From Fistulifera solaris (Eukaryota; Bacillariophyta; Bacillariophyceae; Naviculales; Stauroneidaceae): DNA of 64,000 bases. Below the pieces are notes generated by a model, which saw nothing but the letters and a program-made list of their open reading frames with translations, was not told where the DNA came from and made no database searches. Positions 9,401-21,500 of the stretch are shown here, in pieces; the first letter of the stretch is position 1; each line of letters opens with the position of its first letter. The DNA is taken from assembly GCA_030295235.1 (NCBI GenBank), contig AP026162.1, positions 868,001-932,000 of the forward strand, in the 5' to 3' direction. A program made the position numbers and the translations under genes.

Positions 9401-11990
9401 CTCCGTCAACTCTGTCGTAGTCAGTTTGTGTCTCGACATCGGCTCTCCAATGCATTCGACGCCTTTATCCACTCTCCCGCTTCTCCTATTGACGCGCGGC
9501 GTAATGCGTTCTTTGAATCTGCCTTCAAATCTTCTTTTGAAGAGGAAAAAGGGGCAACGAGTCTGTAGTGAAAAGGGGTGTTTTCATTGGACTGTTCACC
9601 GAAGAAGCGAATAGGACTGGAGAAAGCGCGTATGCGTTTAGAGAGCTCGGCTATCTCGTCGCGTAAAGATTATCACCTCGTTCCTTCTCGAGGACGAGGG
9701 AAGTATTTTGCTTGAAGCTTCGGTAAAGGTATTCTCAAGGTGAAGAATTCGATTATCTCTTTCTAGCACCATTGCTCGAAGAGACTTGCCAGCCATGTGC
9801 ATCTCGTTCATCTTCCAAATGACAGCATTCAAGTCGTGCTCTTTCTTCTCAAGCTGATCTTTCACTATTTTACTTTCCTTTAAGCTTTTTAAGCGATCCA
9901 GAGCAGCGGCCACGCCAACACTTTTTGTAAGCGTTTCAACTTTCTGTTTCTCCTCCACAAGGGATCTTTCTAGATGGCTGGCCTTTTCTGAAAGAGACAA
10001 CAGCTCTGATTCGAGATCATGTTCGCGCATCTCCAAATACTTTCCAGCTGGGGTACTGTGAAGTCGCTGCCTCGCTTCAACACTTTGAGAATTGTCTCTC
10101 ACGATAGCAGATTTGGAAAATGACGCCTTTTCGTCCATATATGCTTTTGACTGCATCATTTCGATGGCCCCGTTGGAGCTCTTAGCCATTGCTTCGGGGC
10201 TTGTTTTGATATAAGGATCAATATCACCACCGATTTCATGTTCCTCTAGAAGCCCACTTTCAACCATAAGACTATCAATGTCAACCAGCTTGTCGAGACT
10301 AGGCGCGCCGGGAACTTCTTGAATAATTTGGCCAACGTTCCCGCTCCCGTCTGTGGCCATTTGTTTGCGCAGTCGAAAGTAGAAACGACGAAATTGTCGA
10401 AGGAAGACCACCGCTTCGTTCTCCCGAAATCGGCTTGTTCGCAAATTGTACTCTGCTTCTTCTTTTGTGCCCGTGCCACCAAAACTTCGTTCTTTAACCG
10501 AGCGAGCTCTGCTTCAGTAGTTTCCTTGCCTTCCAACAAACGTATATTTTGGTCTTTGAGCAATTGAAGGTCGGACTGCATTTGAGATACACTACTCAGT
10601 AATTCGTCTCGTGTTTGTACTGCGCGCCGCATTTCGGATCTGAGCTTCATTTGCTCGGTTCTTATTTGATGTTCTGCCTTTGTTTCAATAGTAAACTTGA
10701 TATCTCGGTGCTCCGTGGTGGCTTCCGTAATCTCTGATATAACGTTCTCCAGCGTCGTGGAGGAAAATCGAGCCCCTGATTTCGAGTGAAGTCGATGACA
10801 TTCACTTGCGAGAACCCTCACTAGCTCTTCAAAACGAAGGTTGTTCTCCCTAGCCTCCATTAATTCCGCGGAACAGTCCTGCCATCGTTCATGGAAGTGA
10901 GGCGCAGGTGTATTGTGGATCGATCGACAAAGTTCTCCGAATTTGAATGTGTCGATGGTTTCTTTGGAAGCAGCATCACTGGTCGACGCGGTTAACAAAA
11001 TCATTGTGTGCGATGAGCCACCCAGATAAGGAGACAAGAGTTGAGCAACTGGAGGAGCCGTAATTGGCATGGTCACTGGTACACCACTTCTGCGTTCCTC
11101 GACAAGTCGCTTCAAAGTATTTAAGGAGTTCGACACCAAGGTTCCACTGCGTTCCGTATTGCGATTCTCGTTCCCAGTCGTCGAGCATTCACTACCAACA
11201 AGGTCACCAATCAATAATGTGCTGGATCTGACACTCTGGGAGCGCGAGTCGTATTGCTCTATTTCCACCTGTATTATCATCGACGAGCGAATCGATTCTC
11301 TACATGGGTCGATCGACGAGCCCGTCCTTGCTGCATGACCGCGATTTACGGTGGTGGTAATATCCTCAGGACTCAAACAGGAAAGACGAGAGCATCCTCT
11401 TAATTTTCCCTCTACCGCACGAACGTGACAAGAGTCGACCAGCAGGTCTCTGAGTCGATCCAAATAAATTTCCACGACGGAACAGCGTACTGTGAACTCG
11501 ATGGCAGGATCCGACGACCGAATCGCATCAAACATAGACCGGGCGAGTCGGGGAACGATTCCATCTTCTGCACGGCATTCATCGATTCCTCCATCCAAGT
11601 TTCCTAGTATTGAGTATGTTTTCCCGGAGCCTTGGGCTCCATACGCAAAAATGGCACAATCGAAACCATCGAGAAGTTGCTGAGGGACGTTAACGCATGT
11701 TCTTTGAAAGACGACTTCTTGATCGCTGGAAGAGTCAAATACCTTTTCAAGGAGAGCAAAGGTTCGCGTTAGATCGTTGTACGAAGTGTAAAATACTTCC
11801 CAATCCTTAACCAGTCACTTACGGAATCGAAATCGGTCTGATACTCTCCGACAGTGTCGTTCTTGACCGACACCCTTGTTTGACTGATAGATTTCGCCGC
11901 CGAACTGCATCCTGACGTTTCTTCCTGCTTACTCAAAGGTCTTAGTCGGAGAAAGACTTTGACCGGCTCCTTTCGTGCGGCCGTCGCCAT
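6498..11990 (-). CDS. Kinesin-like motor with coiled coil, TQT motifs and acidic Ser/Asp repeat tail
   Basis: The gene starts at 11990 (MATAARKEPVKVFLRLRPL, the first strand of a kinesin head). The P-loop reads AYGAQGSGKT (~11640), where most kinesins have GQTGSGKT. Motor segments continue to ~10920: VEIYLDRLRDLL, then LIGDLVGSE in place of LVDLAGSE, then SRSIHNTP-like neck sequence. A long coiled coil spans ~10880-9700 and includes FLRQFRRFYFRL. Next come four TQT/AQT motifs (VETQTD, AETQTE, ~9440-9240) resembling dynein light chain LC8 sites, a Ser/Thr-rich region, and a run of ~40-residue repeats built on SKADDDSDSSSDEDD (8200-7400). A basic tail ends in SRSRMGEI. The reading needs about seven single-base frame changes (near 11800, 10480, 9680, 9650, 9450, 8213 and 8185, the 8213 one in a T7 run). 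The corrected protein has ~1,830 residues. The join between motor and tail rests on continuous reading across these changes, with no gap. Confidence 0.75.
7400..8200 (-). repeat. Tandem repeat encoding SKADDDSDSSSDEDD units in the kinesin tail
   Basis: About seven units of roughly 110-125 bp lie in the kinesin tail. Each encodes S-S-K-A-D-D-D-S-D-S-S-S-D-(E/D)-D-D, a charged spacer, and AEPQASKSVPFSS-type sequence. The SDSSSD core makes a strong casein kinase 2 phosphorylation target; this is inference from consensus only. The nucleotide repeat is well conserved, so copy number here may be wrong in the assembly. Confidence 0.8.
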
Positions 11991-12002
11991 GGTGAGATGC
12001 AT

Positions 12003-12529
12003 GTTTTGTTTGCTGGAAGCTCATGTTCATTTCTTTTTCGTTTTTTTCTTGGAACGAATGACCTGGGTACCAGTACGATCACTGTCTTTTGGGCGGCCCA
12101 ACGATTTTTTTGTCGACGAAATTTCTCCACTGTCGACAAAAGAATAAGAGGTGAAGTACAAAGTGAGTACCGTTTGCAAAGAGTCATCCTGACATCCTGT
12201 TGGGATGGGTCATTTTTGGTCTTTTTTCTTCATTTACTTAAGCTCAACCAATACCGGTTCACGCAAACGGCTCTACTATGCACTATCAACTGGATCTTGC
12301 CATCGTTCTCCAGACTACTTATTGAGCCACAGTACATAGTGGAATGAAATTTGGGACTGGATCGAGCCAGATCATCATCAAACACCACGCCGCCGTGAAG
12401 GTTGCGCGAAGATCTTGAAATGACCGTTTTCCGCATAAAAGAAACTTCATCTGTTGCAGTTTTGATTATCCGAAAGTAATTATCATTCGTATCTATTGAA
12501 TAGACTATTGATTATCCACCGTTTCGAAG
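12003..12529. promoter_or_regulatory. Divergent intergenic region between kinesin and giant repeat gene
   Basis: These 527 bp separate the start codons of two genes transcribed away from each other, so both core promoters must lie here. I see no clear TATA box or known element. Short open frames present here have no coding character. Confidence 0.5.
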
Positions 12530-15500
12530 ATGGCAAGCTTCTTTGGATTAGGTGGTCTCGGCTCGAGCGACAAGCGCGAGGAATCTGCTTTGATGGCGCA
12601 TGACAATCTTGGTGGTGGTGAATTGGGAAGCTCCACTGCTAAGAAAGACAAGGACGCCTCGAAGAAAAAGAAAGATAAGAAGAAACTTAAAGGATCGGAC
12701 GCAGCTCTTCACAATGCTGAACTGGCGGAGAAAGCGGCTCAGGAAATGAAGAGTGCGATGAGTTGGTGGAAACAGGGCCCTACCGGGGCAGCCGATCTTG
12801 CGAAGAACAATGACCTCAGCTGGTTGAACGATAAAGTGGAAGACGTGAGCGTGATCAGTAAATTCAGCGTGCCTGATATCGAGAAATTTCAGGAAGTTGA
12901 TAAGAATGTTGATATCATGGCGAACTTGAAAGATCGTAAGCTTCGCACCTTCAAGTACGATCCGGAAGAAGAGGCGAAACGAGCGAAAGAAATTGAAGAG
13001 CGTACGAACAAGATGTTCGACGCGGTAAACTGGTGGCAAGCAATGAAACCAGGTACCGCTGATGCGCCGACTGTTGATGTAAATGCTGGAATTGCGGAGT
13101 TTAAGGAATTGGCGCAGTGGTGGGCCGACAACGGGAACCTGCACAAGACCAACATTAAAGCCAAGCGAGCTGGGAAGATCCGTGGCTACATCAGCAAATA
13201 CAAAGGCCAGACAGCAAATATGGCGGAGGAAGCAGCAAAGATACACAAGGCGCTTTCGTGGTGGGTGAAGAACGGCCAGCAGTATCAAGTTGATTTGGTT
13301 GTGTTTGAAAAAACGTTGAGAAGCTGAAGAAAGTCAACTTTCTGTTCGATCACTGGCAGCTAAAAAGCCTCCCGGTTCGGATGCATGTTAATCCACTTAC
13401 AGATCCACGTGGCGCTGAACGATTGGCACAGAAACTTGAGACGTCTCTTGCACGCTTTATGGAGAAAGGAGAGTTCCAGTTCTCGAGAATCGAAGCGAAT
13501 GAAGCAGATCCATTTCGCCAAATTAAGCATGAACTCATTCGCATTCAGATCAGCAAGATGAGTCCTGAGCGTGTGTCTGAGGAGGTAGAATCGATCCTGT
13601 CGTGGTGGAGGGGGCAAGGAGTGTCGTTCGATCCTCACAATCCGAAGTCCCCGGATGATTTTATCATGTTTCAAAAAGCGTGTGAGCTTTTCAAATTTTG
13701 GGGGATCGAAGAACCGAAAAATGTCCCTCTCAGCCGTCTCGCGGAGCTTGAAAAGGAGATTCGCGACTCTATTTCTTTTGGAACCGCAACAAAGATGTGG
13801 ACGAGGAGCACTTGGATGCTTTCGAAATGGAAAAGCTTCGGAAGATAAAAAATGTGTCCATTAATTTGTGTCAATACATGACGGAAAAGCAGACGAAGGA
13901 GTCTATTAAAACCATTGAAGATATGATTGGCTGGTGGCGTCTGAAAGGAGGAAAGTTCAATCCGGATTCCAGCTCTCCTAGTGATCTCAAGCGTTTCGAA
14001 GACCTCAAAATGCTGTACACCAGTTACCGATGTGGACCAGACCTAGTTGCCGATATGGCAGCCAAAGAGCTCGGAGACGATCTGAACTGGTGGCTTCGCA
14101 ACAACAAAGGGCTAGATGCAAGCAAGTATAGCGATATTGATATGAATAGATTCAAAAGGGTTCAGGGTGCTATGCAGTTGTGGTTGAGCAACGGGAAAAG
14201 CAAGCAGCTGCAAGGGATGACATTCCACGACTTATCCGAACCTGATGCCACAAGCTTGGCAAAGGAAATAGTTGAGTCAATGGAGTGGTTTAACGAGTCG
14301 GGCAAGTCTTATGATGTTAAAGAGAATCGCGAAAAGCTCCGAGAGTCTTCTGTGTTTTCGAGAGAGGCAAAGAACATGTTAGTTTGGCTCAACGACCCGG
14401 AAGGCTTAAAAGGTCTCACTACGATTGATCTTGAGCACTTCGATCCGAGAGATCTTGATAAACAGGCGAAAGCTTTGAAAGATCAGATGGACTGGTTCAA
14501 GAATGAAGGGAAAAGGTTGGTGTCGCCGAAATCGACAACGAGGAAAAGTATCAAAAGGCCCAAAAATTAGCTCAGTGGTGGAATGATCACGGTCGGCCGA
14601 TCTCAAAGAGCGACGCAAAGGAAGCTACGTCAGCTATTGAGGAGATGTTGGCGTGGGCTCGAAGTGTGAAAGGAGACCCCATGCTCGATAATCCGGCCAG
14701 GTTCAATTTTCTCAAGAATCTATTCAGTGTCTGGTCACCTGAAAGGTCGTCCGGAAAAGCTCTCGATGAGCAAGTGATGAATGAAATCGAAGAGCATCTG
14801 GGATGGTGGCGTCAGGCAAAGTTTCCTATAGACATCGGAAAGCTGTCGGAGCCGGAGAAAGTCCCGGTGCAAAATTTACTGCAACTTGTTCATGCTTTCA
14901 GAGCTGCACGAGCAGGACAGAGAACGCAAGACGACGCGAGTGACGTTCTAGCCTGGACTCGCGAGTCAAATACGACGATCGAACTAGATTCTCACATAGG
15001 AAATGCATTGGAGGATGTCATGGGCTGGTTTGATGTTCAAGGTGCAAAGGACGTCTTAAAATCGCCTCTACCAGTCAGTGCCGAAGAAAAGTTCGAGAAA
15101 GTGAAAGAACATCTCGTATGGTGGGAGAGAACCGACCCGTCTGCTCGACCCAGAAAAGGTGAAATCGATCAGCTTTACCTCAAGTTTGACTTGTTGCCTC
15201 CCCCTCAAGGAGTGGTGGTCTCATCGTGGCAAGGAGTTCGCTGTCCGTAACGGTCATATGAATCTGAAAGAAGCCAAGGATGTCGATAAGAAGCTGAACG
15301 CTGCTTTCTTGTGGCTAGAGAAGAACTTAAGGGGTGCTGACATCCCTTCCGGTATCGCCACAGATGTGAACAACATGACGAATGCTTTGGGTTGGCTCAG
15401 AGGCAAGGATACTGATGCCGAAAGTATCATGTCCAAGTCTACATCAGCTGGGAACAAGTTTGCTGCAACGCGCCCCTTGACTGAAGAAGAGAAACGGGCT

Positions 15501-18500
15501 AAAGAAATGGAAGACGCGTTGAATTGGCTTCGCACCAACGACATGAACTTTGGAGACAAAAACCTTGACATTCAGTCTCTAGCAACTCTTTCAAAAATAT
15601 CCGAGATTATTCCGGGAGCCAAAAACATGGAGAAGAGCGATGTTGAAGCAACGATGGAAAGTGCTTTAGATTGGCTCCGTAGCAATGACGACACAAAAGA
15701 ATTTAGTTTAGACGACATTTCCGTCGCATCGTGGAAGAAAGGAAGGTCGGCTCTTGGTATTGCTAAGACCGATGAAGAACAGAGGGCCAATGAGATGGCA
15801 AGCGCCCTTGACTGGCTCAGAAACAACAATGTGGCAGACTCCTACGATGTCGCTTCAGTCAAATCTTTCAAATCGCTTGCCAGTTCCAACTTTCTTGCCA
15901 AAATTCCAGAGTCTGGATCCGAGGCCGACAACGGCTTTGGGTGGTTGCGCAACGATAGAGCAGTTCGTGGTTTCGATGACATGTCGGACGTGTCTTCTAA
16001 GAAAAGTGCAGGTCAGCTAGCCCTTAGACCAAAGACCGCCGAAGAGCTTCGAGCAGCGGAAATGGCAAGCGCGCTGGATTGGCTTCGTACGGAAGTTGTC
16101 GATTCCCAGTCTGTGGCTAGTGGTCTAGGCTCCCTTGCTTCCTTTCAAACAATCGGTGGCGGGAAGATTGGAGATACAAGTGAGATGGCAGCAGCTTTAA
16201 ACTGGTTACGTCAAAACGACGCTGGTCTTAGAGGTCTCGACGATCCTTCTGTAGCGTCTTCACGCAAGCTTGGAGGACCGATGACTGAAGCTGAGAAGAA
16301 AGCCCTGGAAATGCAGAAAGCTCTTGACTTGTTAAAGTCGGGTGATGCAAGTGTTGGTGGGATGTCCGCTCCCTCTATGGGATCCTTGGGCTTTAGTCTT
16401 GCTGGCGGTGGTGCAGAAAGTTCGGCTATGGAAGATGCACTGAACTGGTTAAGGGGCTACAAAGGGAATAAAGGTGACGATTTGTCGTCTGCTTCCCAAG
16501 CGCGCATTCCTCGTGGTCCAATGACTGACGAAGAGAAGAAGGCAAGTGAAATGCAGAAAGCGCTTGACTTATTGAAGTCTAGTAACGCTAGTGTTGGGGG
16601 AATGTCCGTTCCTACTGTGGGGTCACTAGGGCTAGCAGAGTCTCCAGAGATGAGTGACGTCTTTGCAAGATTCAAGAGAAGACAACTCGATGACCAGTCT
16701 ATTGGATCTGCGACTTCGCGTCCACCTTTGCCAGAACAGAGAAAATCTAGTCAGATGGATAGTGCATTGGCCTGGTTAAGAAACAACACGCCAGATATTG
16801 AAGATCTCGACATGGACACGCTCAACGCGTTTCGGAACCTCGCTGGATTGCCAATTATGGACGTTGATTTCTCCATTGACAAGAAATCAAAAGCGGTTGA
16901 TGACGCCCTCGACTGGCTGCGAAAGAACCCACCCAATGTCGAGTCTTTGGATGACGAGGCCATAGGTACTTTGGCAACCTTGGCTGGTATTGACATGCCT
17001 ACGTTTGACTTCTCTCCCGAAGACAAGGCACAAGCGTTTGACGACGCACTGGCATGGCTGCGGGTGAACGGTCTTGATGCCAATGACATTGATGATGTAA
17101 CCCTAGTTAGCTTTGCTAATCTAGCCGGTCTGGATATGCCTTCGAGGGGAGCCTTATCTCCTGGTGACAAGAAGAGAGCGGTTCAGGATTCTATGAGCTG
17201 GTTACGTAGTAACAACCCTACGATCGAAGACGTACAAGCACTGGATGATGACGCCCTTCAAGCCTTGTTGAAAATTAGTGGAGTTGACATAGCACGAAGA
17301 AAACCGAAAAAGCTTTCTGATGGACAAAAGGAAAACATCATAGAAGGAGCACTCGATTGGCTCCGAAACAATGATTTCACCCCTAATGTCTTGGACGATG
17401 CTCTGGTGTCTGCTTTGAGCGACTTATCTGGACTCCCCATGCCTAAGAGAACTATTTCCGAGAAAGATAAAGTTCGCGCAATGGATGAAGCACTTCAGTG
17501 GCTCCGTCAAAAAATCAGGACTTTGGAGATCTCGACGAAGGCAAATTAGTTGCTCTTGCTGAATTGGCGGGTCTTGCGATGCCACGACGCAAAATAGGTG
17601 GCGACGCTGAAATTAAAAGAACTGTCGTGGAGGGTGCTATGAGTTGGATTCGGAGCAAGAAAGCGAAGCCCAACGCCATTGATGATCCAACGTTAGCGGC
17701 ACTGTGCGACATGGCTGGCTTGGATCTTCCAGATGTCTTTGTTCCAAGCGAAGATAGAGAAGATGCTATGAGAACCGCCTTGGAATGGCTGAGAAATAAC
17801 CAGCCTGATCTCGAAGGTGTCGACTTTGACGACACATCCATCTACGCGTTTGCCAATTTGGCCGGACTCGACTTGCCACGAGGGAACTTAAATGAAACGC
17901 AGAAAAAGGAGGTTGCATCACAAGGACTTCAATGGCTTAGGAACAACGATGTAAACGTTGAAGAACTTGATATGCCGAGCTTGACCGCTCTTCTTAACAT
18001 GGCGCGTGTTGACCTTCCGGCTGCTGAATTTACAAAGAATGATCGCGAGAAAGTAATCGATGATGTCCTGAAATGGATCCGATCCAAAGCTTCGTCCAAG
18101 GTATTTGTCGACGAGCTACCAGGTTTGAACGCGCTTCTTCAATTGGCGGGAATGTCCGCTCTCCCTGATAAAGACGCCTTGAATCCTGCTGCGCACGCGA
18201 AGGCCGCATCAGAGGCACTTGTGTGGCTCCGTAACCATCAACCGAAGAAAGAAAATGTAAACGACCCGATGCTTTATGAACTTGCAAGACTGGGTGGCAT
18301 CGACTTGCCAAGGATGGAAGTTTCGAAAGAAAACAAGAAACGGGCTGTAGACGATGCTCTCCAATGGTTGAGAGCTAACGAGCTCATTGTTGAAGATCTG
18401 GACGACGTGGACATAGCCGCCTTCGCCACCCTGGCCGATTTACCGCTTCCCCAAGGAACGTTATCTAGCCCTGAGAAGCACCGCACGATGGATGCTGCTC

Positions 18501-21500
18501 TTACGTGGCTCAGGGAAAACAATCCTCATCTTGCGGATGTCGACGCCGCCACTGTTGAGGCTTTCAAGAATATTCCTGGCATTCCTCTTCCGAAGAAAGT
18601 TTCCTCACTTGACAGGGCGAAGAAAGTAGAGGAAGCGTTTGAATGGTTACGGAATAATGACCCCAATTTGAATGGATTGGACGAAACGAGTTTAATGGCC
18701 ATTGCCAAGCTGTCTGGAGTTCCGATTCCGCGAAAGAATCCGTCTTCGGAAGAAAAGACAAAACTTGCAGAACAAGCGTTGGTGTGGCTAAGAAATAACG
18801 ATGGAATCAATGCAAACGACGTTGGACTGCCTGTTGTAGCAGCCTTAGCCGACTTGTCCGGGATTCCACTTCCGCAAAAGAAGGTGACAACAGAGTCAAG
18901 AACGAAGACCGTGGCTGACGCCCTCCACTGGCTCCGAACACACGATACGCTACATCTGGATGATACAACCGCTTTAGCCCTGGCGAATGTGGCTAATTTA
19001 GCACTTGATATCCCACGAGGAAGAGAAAGGGCTAAGCTTTTCGATGATGCGATGCACTGGATAAGGAACAACAATGTGAATGTCAATAACGTGGATGAGC
19101 CTACCTTGCGAACTCTCGCTCAAGTATCCGGAATAGATTTACCGAAGGGCAAACTGACGACATCTGCCAAAAAGAGAGGTCTCAACGATATAACGGAGTG
19201 GCTTCGAAACAGCCAAATCACACATGAAAACCTTGACGATCCAGCCTTGCATGCTCTTGCCAAGGTCGCACACATGATGTTACCGAACAAGCGCCCAATG
19301 CCCTCTAACAGCCAAGCTGTTATAGATAAGGCCTTACATTGGATCCGAGAGAATAATCCCAATTTGAAGAACGTGGACGACCCAAGCTTGCGAGCTCTCT
19401 CGAGTCTTGCCGGACTTTCGTTACCGAAAGGGAATCTATCCTTGTCTGCGAAGAAAAGCATTTTTGACGATACGCTGCAATGGCTTCGAAACAATCAAGT
19501 CAGAGAGGAAGACATAGACTATCCGACACTACTTGCTCTTGCTAACATCGCAGGGTTGCCTCTCGAAAGAATCCCTTCGACGAATGATGAGATCGTAGAT
19601 TCCGCTCTTAATTGGATCAGACATAAAACACCAAAGTCCAGTGATCTAGATGAACCAACGTTACGGGTTCTTGCGAAGCTCGCCGGGGTCGATTTGCCCA
19701 CTTCGAAACTCAGCGCCGATGCTATGCGAAAAGGGCTACACGACACCGTCAAATGGCTTCGGACCAATGATGTGAGGCAAATGGACCTCAGCGAACCGAC
19801 AATAGATGCGCTCGCAATTCTGGCGGATATTCCTTTACCGGGTGGTCGTTGTCAGCAAGCGCTTGATAGGAAGAGACTTTTCAAAGATTCTGTAAAGTGG
19901 CTCCGATCAAACACTCCGAAGATCTCGTCAGTCGGGGAACCTGATTTACGTGCTCTGGCCGAGTTGGGTGGAATTCCTTTGCCTGTTGGTAAGCTCACTT
20001 TGGTGGATAAGACAAACGCTCTTCATGATGTGCACCAATGGATACGCAACAGCATCGTGAATTACAGTGAGTTAGACGATCCTACTTTACGTGCCCTTGC
20101 CAATATAGCTGAAATTTCGCTTCCAGCATCGATGGCCTTGCCGAAGAATGTTCAAGAAGATGTCGACGTGGCTTTGCAGTGGATCCGCAACAACTACCCA
20201 AAAGCTAACGAAATCGACGACCCAACCTTACGCTTATTGACCGATCTTTCTGGCACAAAACTGCCCAAAGGAAAGTTGTTCCCTTCTAGTCGGCAGAAAG
20301 CACTTGACGATTCTCTGCAGTGGATCCGTCAAAATGGCTTGCAGGCCAAGGACCTCGACGAACCGACCATCTCGGCCTTGCAAACGCTATCTGGTATCGT
20401 GTTACCTCGATCAAAAATGACAACTCCCGAGAGAATTGTCGAGGGCGTCCTGCAGTGGGTCAGATTCAACGACCCCGACGCTAGTAAGGTTGATGACCCT
20501 ACCCTACGAACTTTGACCAATCTTTGTGGAATTGAATTGCCGAACCGCAAGCTTCACCTTAAGGAGAAGCAGCAAGCTCTTGATGGGGCTGTACGCTGGC
20601 TTCGTGAAAACAGCTTCGAAGTGGGAGGGTTGGACGATCCTGTAGTACAAGCTCTTGCCAATTTATCGGGGACACAAATGCCTTTTTTGGCTGCCACGCC
20701 ATCCTCCACCGATCAAATGGTGAAAGATGCTATTGAATGGTTGAGACACAATTCTCCCCAAGTAAAGGATATTGACGACCCAAGCTTACTGGCTCTAACA
20801 CGCATGAGTGGAGGGGATCCTGTCGAGGTCGTTAAAGCTAGTCCGGAAGGGAAGCAGAAAGCTTTGGATCATGCATTAGAGTGGCTTCGTAACAACGAAG
20901 TGTTCTTCGGAGACCTCGACGATCCTGAAATCAAGGCCCTTGCCAATCTTTCTGGCATTTCGCTCCCGATTGAAGCAGGATTGCCTATTGACAAAAAGTC
21001 AACTGTTGACAAAGTCTTACGATGGTTGCGCGAGAACAATACCCCAAGCCCCGAGGACCTGGATGAAGATACCATACGCACCTTGGCAAAACTTGCAGGG
21101 CGGCCGCTACCACGTGGCGTTGTCTCCTATGAGAAAAGGGAGAAATCGCTTGAACACTCTGTGGACTGGTTACGGAATAATCCTTTTGATGCCGAAGGCC
21201 TCGATGAGCCCACTCTTCAAGCATTAGCGAACTTGGCTGGGATTCCAGCAGTTCGTGTTTCGGGCTCTATTCAAAGTCAACAAGCGACGGTAATGAAGGA
21301 TGCTCTTGAGTGGCTCAGGAACAACAATGTAACAGCTGCAGACTTAAATGATCCCTCAGCACTTGAGGCTCTTTTCGATCTGGCAGAGATCGAATTCCCT
21401 GAAGGACTTAAAGTTGGTGGAAGTAAAACGATTGACGATTGTTTGAATTGGTTACGTAGCAACGAACTCAATCCGAATCAGTTGGACGACCCGACTATTC

